Source: Gracilaria caudata (taxonomy: Eukaryota > Rhodophyta > Florideophyceae > Gracilariales > Gracilariaceae). Taken from it: a stretch of DNA of 14,844 bases. Each line of letters begins with the position of its first letter. The first letter of the stretch is position 1. Below, in pieces: positions 8,259-14,844 of the stretch. The position numbers were made by a program, and so were the translations under genes. The notes under the pieces are model-generated. The model ran no database searches and was not told where the DNA came from. It worked only from the letters and a program-made list of their open reading frames with translations. Location: contig JASCIV010000663.1 of NCBI GenBank assembly GCA_030374735.1, positions 1 to 14,844 on the forward strand. Reading direction: 5' to 3'.

Positions 8259-10322
8259 ATGGAGCAATTGCTATTGGATGCAATTAAGTCTGCCAACGCA
8301 AACGAGGTCACGCACTTAATTCGGCGAGGCGCAAACATTAATCAGAAGCACAAAAACGGTTCTACCGCATTAAATCTTGCGGCAGGGAAAGGAAACGTGC
8401 AAGTGGTACGACAACTTCTGCATTTCGGCGCTCAAATCAACGCCGTTGATAATTCCGGCTGGACAGCGCTCATGATTGCTGCCTGGGGTGGACACACCGA
8501 AGTTGTCCGACACCTGCTGAAGGCGGGTGCTCAAATTGACCTTGCAAGACAAGACGGTTGGACAGCGCTCATGACTGCCGGTCACAGGAAACATTCCAAG
8601 GTTGTTGAGAACCTACTGATGAATGGAGCCGATGTTCACTTGGTCAACCGTCAAGGGGACACTGCTCTTCATGTTGCCGTACAAGAAGATCACCAGGAAA
8701 TTGTTCGACAACTCTTGAAGGCAGGATCCGATCTGCACAAGAAGAACAAGTCTAGGAAGTCTGCTCTTTGTCTCGCATCTAACGCTCATTTCGCTGCTGA
8801 GCTCCGCCGTATTCACTCTCAGCATCGTCCTCTAAATGACTTGGAGAACTTCTGGATTCATGCCAAGGCTTCCCGATTCACTCAGAAACAACTGGTCAAC
8901 TCTCTGAAGCACACCCACATTACTTCACTGCCCACATTCATCATTGCTCATAATCTTCTTCTACTTGCGGTTCGAAAACAGATAGTGGGGGGGAATGAGA
9001 TTCGATCTCTAAGAGGCATCGAAGACTACGTATTGGGACAGGTGTACTTGCCCGTCACAAGGCTGCAGCTTTCAAAGGCGGAGAAGTACTTAGTTTCCCA
9101 GGTGTTAACGCATGCCGAAAAGGTCGGCTTCATTCGCGATGGACATGCAGCGTTGGTCAGAACCGTAGCAGGGCTTCGAATTGATATACCAGATACTCAG
9201 ATGCAGCTGCGAACGGTGCTTGTCTCGGTAGCTCGAGAACTCTGGAATCTAGATGAGCGCGTGAGCGTGACTGGACGGCTTAACGGGGCCGCAACTGGAG
9301 AATTCGAGAAACTATGCAAAGAAAATCTACAGATTGTAGAAGATATGCAGAACATGAGCTCCAGTCTGAACAAGTTGCACTCTTTGCTTCGGAAACCGAA
9401 CAGGAACAATAAGGTTACCGGTATCGTTGGCCTTTGTCTTTCTATGATCCCTTTGGTTGGCGCTGTGCCTACCGCTTCTGATAGTTCGAAACTCTTTTTT
9501 GGAATATCGCTGGAGCAAGCGTCATCTGGGGTGTTCAATTTGCTTTCTATGGACTTGAGCAGCTTTCGAACCGCACAAGTTCTGACGAGTGATGACTTTC
9601 TCAACAAGCTTGACGCTGTTATTCAGAAGCGTGTGCAAAGCGTTGTGCAGAGCTGTGAGTTCAGAACGCTGACGAACGTTCAGAACGAGATAAGCTCAAC
9701 AATATCTGAGATACAGGGGTTTGAAATAGATATGATGGACATTGATGAGGAAGAAGCGGAGTTGCGCCAAAGATTCAACGTCCTTGCATCCAAGGTGGAC
9801 ACCGATACAGTGAGTGCGTATGCCGCCATTCAGGAAATGATGTACGTTTTGCAGACCAAGGCCTGGCCCGAAGTGATCCAGTTGAGCCAAGTAACGAAAT
9901 CAGTGGTAGATGAAGCGGATGAGACCGGTCGTATAAGTGTGGGTGGCTTTCTGTCTTCCTTTTCTAAGCTGAAGGAATTATGTTCCGGACCAAAGAAGCG
10001 CAGCATACCTAATGAGCTTCGTCAACGCTTCCAGGACGCTGCTAAACCAGACAAGAAGTTGTTGGTCGTGATAGCGAGAACACTGTTGCATAAGCTATTT
10101 CAGGAGTCATGCGGGGAAGGGAACTCAACAGGGAGGCGATTGTCGTTCACAAGGACGACAGATGTTTGGGACGACTCGGAGGTGGATGAATTGTTCAAGG
10201 AGCATTTGATGGATGAGATCTTTATTGAAGAAGAGGGCTTTACTGACGTGGGAATGAGAGTTTTGTTCCGGAAGCGAAGGAAAACTGTGTGCCCACGAAG
10301 TGTTGAGAGTGACAGAAAATGA
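8259..10322 (+). CDS. Ankyrin-repeat protein with a large unrecognised helical C-terminal region
   Basis: One uninterrupted frame of 687 codons starting at CCACCATGG. Residues 1-185 contain about five ankyrin repeats: a degenerate first one (3-30), then copies starting near residues 33, 66, 99 and 132 with the T-A-L-x-x-A and V-V-x-x-L-L-x-x-G-A-x-(I/V) core, and a partial cap at 165-183. These bind protein partners. Residues 190-687 match no family I know. They look mostly helical, with charged heptad-like stretches near 350-375 and 440-545. In the middle is a glycine-rich hydrophobic run, VTGIVGLCLSMIPLVGAV (386-403), long enough to enter a membrane. Residues 492-501 are acidic; 671-675 (RKRRK) is basic and could be a nuclear signal. 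There is no signal peptide. Plausible as an adaptor or stress/defence effector, but the function is not shown. No introns are evident. Confidence 0.8.
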   Translation: MEQLLLDAIKSANANEVTHLIRRGANINQKHKNGSTALNLAAGKGNVQVVRQLLHFGAQINAVDNSGWTALMIAAWGGHTEVVRHLLKAGAQIDLARQDGWTALMTAGHRKHSKVVENLLMNGADVHLVNRQGDTALHVAVQEDHQEIVRQLLKAGSDLHKKNKSRKSALCLASNAHFAAELRRIHSQHRPLNDLENFWIHAKASRFTQKQLVNSLKHTHITSLPTFIIAHNLLLLAVRKQIVGGNEIRSLRGIEDYVLGQVYLPVTRLQLSKAEKYLVSQVLTHAEKVGFIRDGHAALVRTVAGLRIDIPDTQMQLRTVLVSVARELWNLDERVSVTGRLNGAATGEFEKLCKENLQIVEDMQNMSSSLNKLHSLLRKPNRNNKVTGIVGLCLSMIPLVGAVPTASDSSKLFFGISLEQASSGVFNLLSMDLSSFRTAQVLTSDDFLNKLDAVIQKRVQSVVQSCEFRTLTNVQNEISSTISEIQGFEIDMMDIDEEEAELRQRFNVLASKVDTDTVSAYAAIQEMMYVLQTKAWPEVIQLSQVTKSVVDEADETGRISVGGFLSSFSKLKELCSGPKKRSIPNELRQRFQDAAKPDKKLLVVIARTLLHKLFQESCGEGNSTGRRLSFTRTTDVWDDSEVDELFKEHLMDEIFIEEEGFTDVGMRVLFRKRRKTVCPRSVESDRK

Positions 10323-11183
10323 AAAATGTGACCTCAGTAAGTGGATACGTCGAGAGCTGCGTTGGTTTTTCTTACCGCCACCACACATCACGTCCAAGGG
10401 TGCGAGGCACCTCTGCGCATGGATAAACTGAGCGTCAAAAAGATAGCACACTGCGTAGCGCCATTCAAAATTCCCAATTTGTCTGGGCTAGTATCATGCT
10501 GAGCTAGATAGGCGACAAATGTAGAACTGTACAAGGTCCAAAATTAAGAGCTCGATCTCATTTCGTCTGCCTCTATTCTCGTCTTCAAGTGGCCTGAACC
10601 TTCCGAATCGAAAGATGATGTAAGCTTGCAGTCAGGGCACCAACCAGCACCGCGAAGCAAATAGCTTACAGTGGCCTTTTCCTGAAAGAGAAGCAACCAA
10701 AACGGCCACATGCGAAGGTACAAGGGTATCTACGAAGTTGCGGGGAAAAGCCTGCAGGACACCGCGTCATCAACGAGACTGCATCCGTCCGAGGCCACGT
10801 CATCGACGTACTCGCTCCGCGTTGTGCTGCACGTCGTCGTCTAGAACCGGGGCTGACGTTGTTCGTGTTCCACCGCACCGCGTAAAACGCACGCTCTATT
10901 TCCTCACCCTCTCAACTCGTTCCTTTCATATCCCCCCTTTTACTTCTTCTGTTCGCAACGCGCTCGATGCCAGCGATGGTGCCTTGCTGGCAAGGCTTGC
11001 GCGCCAGCAAAGCATGGCTGCAGAGTGCTCGCGGAGCTCACTGAGCTCACTGATGGTCGCAGCATACCTCTCGTGCGCAATCCACAGCTTCATTGACACG
11101 GCCTTCCGTTCTAAGTTTGCAGCGTGTCTCGCTCGCTGCTTGCTCTCTCGTTTCTCGTGCTGCCTGCTTTTGCACGCGCACAG
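10323..11183. other. Intergenic region, promoter-like near its right end
   Basis: No convincing gene between 10323 and about 10890. The minus-strand open frames mostly begin at non-ATG codons. From 10893 to 10950 the plus strand is strongly pyrimidine-rich (Chondrus-like leader composition, by comparison with the ankyrin gene in this window), followed by ATG codons at 10967, 10976 and 11014. The stretch 11124-11183 is a long pyrimidine tract ending in CACGCGCACAG, which reads as a splice acceptor. In another frame the same tract looks like a signal peptide, which I regard as a by-product of the tract. Confidence 0.4.
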
Positions 11184-11821
11184 GCTACTTTGCGTTTCTT
11201 CGATGCTTCTGGTTGTGTATGGCAGTCAGATCTGATGATGACTACCAGTTAGTTTGGTCGTCTGGACTGCACAACATGATATACTCGTTTGTGGCGCCTC
11301 TCTCCGCTTGCTACGCCATCATTCCGGATTTGCAGACCAGTCACCAAATCCGACACAACGACGTCTGGCTTGAGCTTGAGGACGTTCCGTTCACTCTGCT
11401 GAAGGAGGGATTTACTCAACCCGGGGAAGGAGGTATGAACAAGGCCTACCATGACCCATTGGTACTGGCGCTCCAACATTTTGTACGCTGTTGACCATGA
11501 TCTTCATCTGTTCTCTACTACGAACTCTCTCGCAGCTGGGCAGAGTTACACGGTGAAGATTGGAAACCGAACCAGCAAGGTGAGGGTGTATGCAATAATT
11601 TTGTTCCCGTGCGCGTTCGAGCGCGCCCTGCGCACCCGGTGACGCGTGGTCATGAATATGTGTTCAGCGTAAGTTTATCTAATGTCAGTTACTCTTAGTC
11701 GATTAGTGAATGTGCGGTAGTGCGACAGAACGTGCAACGGCTGCAGGTGCATTGTGATTGCGATGCATCCGCAGCCGTTGCGCGTTCCGCAGAACTAACT
11801 GCAAGCTACTGTCATCCGTAA
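11184..11821 (+). CDS. Candidate spliced gene of unknown function (three exon pieces)
   Basis: Exon pieces are inferred from splice signals and frame. Piece A is 11184-11432, after a long pyrimidine tract ending CACAG and before donor GTATGA. Piece B is 11536-11579, between CTCTCGCAG and donor GTGAGG. Piece C is 11699-11821, after TTACTCTTAG and ending in TAA. A joins B in frame across a split codon (giving Gly-Ala-Gly-Gln-Ser-Tyr), and B joins C at phase 0. Introns would be 103 and 119 nt. The protein-like part runs through DDDYQLVWSSGLHN, WLELEDVPFTLLKEG and YTVKIGNRTSK. The first exon is not identified; ATGs at 10967 or 11014 are possible. Piece C is the least certain, since it is only 40 codons and contains a strong hairpin. 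No family recognised. Confidence 0.3.
11728..11787 (+). repeat. Near-perfect 25-bp inverted repeat with a 10-nt loop
   Basis: Arms 11728-11752 and 11763-11787 pair over 25 positions with one A-C mismatch and two G-T wobbles; the loop is TGTGATTGCG. The stem core is CAACGGCTGC/GCAGCCGTTG. There is no T-tract, so it is not a bacterial-type terminator. It may be a structured RNA, a miRNA-like foldback, a protein-binding palindrome or a transposon remnant. Confidence 0.85.
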
Positions 11822-12386
11822 ACTTACATAGAACAGCTATGACGTTAAGACACGCCTACCTAATCGTTTTTCAAAGAAGTCTCAGACTGCCGGAATTGCA
11901 TTTTGCTGTGTCATGCTTCCAACTGTGCAGTCAATGGTTATCTTCGATTGTTGCATTTAACTTTATCTTCACTATCATGATTCGGGGTAGAGCGCACGAA
12001 GGAATTGTGCTGTGAGACGACAAAATATGATTGCGATTCTCGTCGCCTCATTCAGCTTGAGCGCTAGGTTTTTCGAACTCGCACATCCTCCGCATGACCC
12101 ACAACCAAGTGTTTCCAGTTTTTAGCGTTGATCTCACACTGTGGACGTCCATTTGGTGATGCATAACTGAATGGGCGGTTCCAAGTGAGGGTGTTGGTAA
12201 GGAGAGGTGCACGGCGCTTGTCAGTCTGGGAGCGGCTCTGAGGAAAGCAAGTGCATGAAAGCTTTTTCCTTAAGTTCTGCCAACGCTTGCATCGCGTTCT
12301 ATCCTTCTTCCCCGCCGGCAATCTTCTGGACATCATCTTAGCGTCTAAGCATTCGAAGCAGTATTCCTTGCGATAACATCGACATC
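11822..12386. other. Spacer upstream of the TAF1B/RRM-like gene
   Basis: No supported gene. A Cys-rich open stretch on the plus strand near 11870-11985 follows a possible acceptor (CTAATCGTTTTTCAAAG) but has no clear donor or match to a zinc ribbon. Positions 12284-12341 are pyrimidine-rich and end CATCATCTTAG. This could be a leader or a splice acceptor, and the frame of the next gene is open from 12342, 15 codons before its ATG. Confidence 0.4.
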
Positions 12387-13136
12387 ATGGATTTTGCCAA
12401 GTGTTTGTTTGCAGATACTGTGGGTGACCTGTTCATGTCTAACCCTCTGTTGCCATTCACACTTATTTGTGTCTTGGCATTACGGCTTGGATACAGGCCG
12501 ATAGCCGTTAAGGAATGGCTTCGCCGCGCTGATGTTGGGCACGGCAAGTATGAATTACCCAAACACTGCAAGCTGGCGACTTTCCTGGTCAAGGGCAAGA
12601 AATCAAGCCCTAGGCCAACAAGAAAATCCTCGAGGAACAAGCCCACACCAGGAGTTCGTGGTGGCGTGGCAAAAGCGTACAAAGCCAAGTTGTATCGCAG
12701 CGTGTTGCCGAGGTTGAGGTGTGATCCATATACGCCCACAACCGTCGAAAGGGGAACGAGTACATCGACCCCACAGTCTCAGCAGCACGCCCAGGGAAAT
12801 TCACCTGATGGGGCTAACCAGGCGGCGAATGTGCGGTGTGCAGAGGTCGCAGATAGAAAGGTCACAGAAGCACCTGCCCTGCCAAAAGTGAAACACCTGT
12901 CCAAGAAATTGGTCATAAGAAGTCTTCCCCCTTCCATGTTCTCTCGAGCGTGGATTATTCGTTTCTGCGAAGTCGAGGGCGGCAGGGTCAGCAACATTTC
13001 CCTACGGAACAAACGTCATGAAGACGAAGAGAGCTTGGCGGTAGTGGAAATGAGCACCGAAGAACATGCTTTTGAGCTGAAGGAGAGAAGGCGACCGTAT
13101 CTTGGCACAATGGGCGCTACCATTGTGCTTGGATAG
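12387..13136 (+). CDS. Protein with a TAF1B/Rrn7-like segment and an RRM-like C terminus
   Basis: 249 codons from ATG to TAG without introns. Residues 19-60 (LPFTLICVLALRLGYRPIAV, then EWLRRADVGH) resemble the first cyclin-fold helices of TAF1B/Rrn7, a TFIIB-like RNA polymerase I initiation factor; the pattern TL-x-x-C/V-L-x-L...R-x-I...LLR is shared. Residues 66-170 are basic and low-complexity (Lys/Arg/Ser/Pro/Gln). Residues 174-248 fit an RRM order: beta1 KLVIRSLP, helix SRAWIIRFCEVEG, beta2 GRVSNISLR, beta3 ESLAVVEM, helix TEEHAFELKE, beta4 ATIVLG. The aromatic residues of RNP1 and RNP2 are absent, so RNA binding through the sheet may be lost. It is far shorter than TAF1B (about 600 residues) and no zinc ribbon is visible. 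An upstream exon is possible because the frame is open to a CTTAG acceptor at 12341. The CDS is likely; the family assignment is tentative. Confidence 0.5.
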   Translation: MDFAKCLFADTVGDLFMSNPLLPFTLICVLALRLGYRPIAVKEWLRRADVGHGKYELPKHCKLATFLVKGKKSSPRPTRKSSRNKPTPGVRGGVAKAYKAKLYRSVLPRLRCDPYTPTTVERGTSTSTPQSQQHAQGNSPDGANQAANVRCAEVADRKVTEAPALPKVKHLSKKLVIRSLPPSMFSRAWIIRFCEVEGGRVSNISLRNKRHEDEESLAVVEMSTEEHAFELKERRRPYLGTMGATIVLG

Positions 13137-13228
13137 GAGCCTCGCGGAAGCATCCTGATCATTTGCTCCGCATAAAACATCCCGTGAACTGCGGTCGATG
13201 ATAAAGTAAACAATTTCTTTCCTTCAAG

Positions 13229-13661
13229 TCCGAGAACCGATCACGGCAATGTACGTCACTGCGCTTTGTAAGTCCTCGATAATCGACCTGCCTCAAGCCT
13301 TGCGATCCTCGGCGAACATCTTCGGCTTGACGTACAATTTAATGGCTGATTGAAACGGAACAAGTTTTCTATCTTATTCAACTTCTCTCAGGTATCTGTT
13401 GCCTGCTTTCGATTGGTCGCACCCTCACGCGGGACTTATGGGCTGAAGCAGAACGGTAACTTTAGAGGGTGGACGCGTGGCGAGGCGATGAAGGCCTGGT
13501 GGATTGCGCCAAGCCATGTCGAACGCTGTGCTTTGCACGTAGACGACGTGGATCATCACCAGAAAGGTCTGTGGTACAGATGTAACGGGAATCATGCAAA
13601 AAACCTTACCGGATCGTTACTTTGCTTCTACAGAGCAGAGTGCAGCGAGTCAATTTTTTGA
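13229..13661 (+). CDS. Two candidate exons of an unrecognised gene (3' end)
   Basis: Piece A, 13229-13267 (39 nt), follows ATTTCTTTCCTTCAAG and precedes a consensus donor GTAAGT. Piece B, 13392-13661, follows TTATTCAACTTCTCTCAG and ends in TGA. Both junctions are phase 0 and the 124-nt intron is typical for this window. Piece B reads well as protein (QNGNFRGWTRGEAMKAWW, HVDDVDHHQKGLWYRC, NLTGSLLCFYRAECS) but matches no family I can name; the Trp-Tyr-x-Cys segment is loosely like zinc-ribbon parts of transposases. No start codon is available upstream in frame, so a first exon is missing or this is a remnant. The preceding gene ends at 13136, and alternative splicing from it cannot be ruled out. 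Piece B overlaps one arm of a large inverted repeat. Confidence 0.3.
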
Positions 13662-13747
13662 ATTTCAAGTAACGATCAGGGAAGAAAATTTCAAGGATTT
13701 CGTTACCAGAGCTCTACAAATGTACCAGAGACAAATTCGGTGATGAT
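13551..13747. repeat. Large imperfect inverted repeat (foldback)
   Basis: Left arm 13551-13627, right arm about 13660-13747. Matched blocks in order: ATCATCACC (13552-13560) with its complement at 13739-13747; GTCTGTGGTACAGATGTAACG (13567-13587 read with gaps) with 13712-13732, 16 of 21; CCGGATCGTTACTT (13609-13622) with 13667-13680, 13 of 14. The blocks between are alignable with gaps. The left arm contains coding-like LWYRC; the right arm read on the minus strand has LWYIC, so this looks like an old inverted duplication. Confidence 0.65.
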
Positions 13748-13943
13748 AAGCTAGAGATTATAGACTACAAGAGACTGTCTCCAGGCTAAAACATCAGTAT
13801 CCGACCTGAACATCTGATAACGTCACCTGATGTTCGGACTAGATAGTGATGTGGAACTGGTCCCAACCGGCAGGAGTCCACCTCAGGCTGCACCAGCACT
13901 TTCCGTGGCGATTGCAACACCGTTTTGAAAGAGCGTCCCCGCA

Positions 13944-13971
13944 CACGTGCCTGACACGTGCCTAACATGTG
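13944..13971. promoter_or_regulatory. Three E-boxes at an exact 11-bp period
   Basis: CACGTG at 13944-13949, CACGTG at 13955-13960 and CATGTG at 13966-13971, within a tandem 11-bp unit CACGTGCCTGA. All three face the same side of the helix. CACGTG is the classical G-box/E-box recognised by bHLH and bZIP factors. The gene it would serve is not clear. Confidence 0.45.
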
Positions 13972-14236
13972 AGGCTTGAAGATATAGCAGTGACAATTTG
14001 TTTCTGGCTTGCTCTACATGTGTGCCAATCAGTTTGTCCGCGAAGACATAACTCATACATATATCTACTGTACCAGTAAGCTTTCAAATAGACCGATTGT
14101 CTGTCTTTAAAACCTTTTGAACACGCGGTGCCTACAAGAGTGATTTCTACTTTGATCACCCACAAAAACAATCGTCAACAGACAGACTTTGTTTATCGAC
14201 ACAATGAACTGGCCGGGTTACGATTAGAACACGGGT

Positions 14237-14246
14237 TATATAAAAG
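14237..14246 (+). promoter_or_regulatory. TATA-like box on the plus strand
   Basis: TATATAAAAG is a strong TATA match facing right, followed by a purine-rich run (GAAGAAGAGGAG). Downstream is a 65-codon ATG frame (14383-14577) antisense to the coiled-coil gene. Alternatively it is simply AT-rich 3' flank of the minus-strand gene. Confidence 0.35.
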
Positions 14247-14417
14247 AAGAAGAGGAGTGGGAGTCACATAAGAGAAAGAGGAAGAGACAGGAAAGTGGCG
14301 AACAATAATAATTGCGGTTGGGCCCGTGTACGGCAGACTGCAAAACACACAAGCTGGACCCTCCCATTCAGCCCACAATGCGATGTTCTCCTCTCTTCTG
14401 GTAATGAGAAGAAAGAA

Positions 14418-14844
14418 TCAAGTCTTGAATCCCGAGCATAAATCGGATGATGATACAGGAGAAATTGCTGAGCGAACCCGATCGGCCTTCATCACGAGGG
14501 CGATGTCGATGTCAAGCTGCGGGTGCTTTTGCAGGAAGTCGTTAACTGCCGTTTCCGTTTCCACCCGTTGCTGGTGAAGAGCTTCCATTTGTTCCTGGCA
14601 CCAGTACAACTGAGTCTCATGATTTCTTTCAGTTTCGTTAACGTAGTTCTCAAACGCCTGAAGCCGCGCTTGTTGTTGAGCCACTTTGGATTGTTCCATT
14701 GCAATCTCCTGCTCAAGGGATTCGACCATGACGCTGAGCCTAGAGAGATTGGTGATGTGAGAGTTGAGATTCTCAATCGTCTCAACGTGAACAGCGATAA
14801 TCTCACTCTTTCTAACAGCCAATTCCCACAAATTCTGGTTTTCT
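14418..14844 (-). CDS. C-terminal end of a coiled-coil protein, cut by the window edge
   Basis: The minus strand is open from the window edge to a stop at 14418 (about 141 codons). No ATG sits near the visible upstream end, so the gene must continue outside. The visible part is rich in Glu, Gln, Leu and Ala with heptad spacing of Leu/Ile/Val/Met across about residues 10-105 (for example LSVMVESLEQEIAMEQSKVA), typical of a long parallel coiled coil. It ends in a short Ser-rich tail (SAISPVSSSDLCSGFKT). Such proteins are usually structural or scaffold components. The family cannot be named from this fragment. The heptads and lack of stops make this frame preferable to the overlapping frames on either strand. 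Confidence 0.55.
   Translation of the reverse strand, partial: ENQNLWELAVRKSEIIAVHVETIENLNSHITNLSRLSVMVESLEQEIAMEQSKVAQQQARLQAFENYVNETERNHETQLYWCQEQMEALHQQRVETETAVNDFLQKHPQLDIDIALVMKADRVRSAISPVSSSDLCSGFKT

Larger units (their letters stand above)
13662..14417. other. Intergenic region with E-box array
   Basis: No supported gene. It holds the right arm of the inverted repeat, a small hairpin (GAACATC at 13808-13814 with GATGTTC at 13829-13835), three phased E-boxes at 13944-13971 and a plus-strand TATATAAAAG at 14237-14246. Open frames are short and mostly lack ATG. Confidence 0.45.

Noticed and set aside
9197..9607. Minus-strand 136-codon frame inside the ankyrin gene
   Set aside because: Antisense shadow of a strongly supported gene.
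11124..11247. Signal-peptide-like frame (VSRSLLALSFLVLPAFARAQ)
   Set aside because: It starts at GTG, stops after about 40 codons and coincides with a pyrimidine tract better explained as a splice acceptor.
11870..11985. Cys-rich stretch as a zinc-ribbon exon of the TAF1B-like gene
   Set aside because: The cysteine spacing does not fit a CxxC...CxxC ribbon and there is no usable donor.

Overview
This window looks like nuclear DNA of a eukaryote. It has no operons or Shine-Dalgarno sites. Start codons sit in eukaryotic contexts (CCACCATGG before the ankyrin gene), TATA boxes lie about 100 nt or more upstream of start codons, and several places show GT...AG intron signals for introns of about 100-125 nt. 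The two largest genes are uninterrupted, so the genome is intron-poor. A secreted heparinase II/III-like enzyme with a Ser/Pro linker, compact genes and a small hAT-type element fit a florideophyte red seaweed such as Chondrus crispus. That assignment is inference; no organellar or rRNA marker is present.

Layout. Positions 1-109 hold a possible 5' coding piece of a minus-strand gene that leaves the window, with a TATAAAAG box about 400 nt upstream. Positions 110-2378 are mostly intergenic. Positions 2379-5381 (minus) hold a 1000-residue secreted heparinase II/III-like protein with a tandem Ser-Pro linker and an Arg/Trp-rich basic tail; its TATA box lies at 5494-5501. Positions 5382-8258 are a long AT-rich spacer containing a complete-looking 504-bp non-autonomous hAT element (7157-7660) with 24-nt inverted ends, an 8-bp target duplication and clustered TGACTA motifs, followed by three degenerate 34-nt tandem repeats.

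Positions 8259-10322 (plus) hold a 687-residue ankyrin-repeat protein whose C-terminal 490 residues I do not recognise; it contains a glycine-rich hydrophobic segment. From 11184 to 11821 there is a plausible small intron-containing gene of unknown function, ending in a region with a near-perfect 25-bp hairpin. Positions 12387-13136 (plus) encode a 249-residue protein that pairs a short stretch resembling the cyclin-fold region of TAF1B/Rrn7 with an RRM-like C terminus. At 13229-13661 there are two well-bounded candidate exons. The second overlaps one arm of a large imperfect inverted repeat (13551-13747). Positions 13944-13971 hold three E-boxes at an exact 11-bp period. Positions 14418-14844 (minus) are the C-terminal end of a coiled-coil protein whose start lies outside the window.

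The genes do not form an obvious pathway. The heparinase-like enzyme probably acts on extracellular matrix polysaccharide, the ankyrin protein is a likely intracellular scaffold or membrane-interacting factor, and the TAF1B/RRM-like protein is probably nuclear. The strongest non-gene signal is the hAT element. The most unusual protein feature is the cationic Trp/Arg tail on the secreted enzyme.
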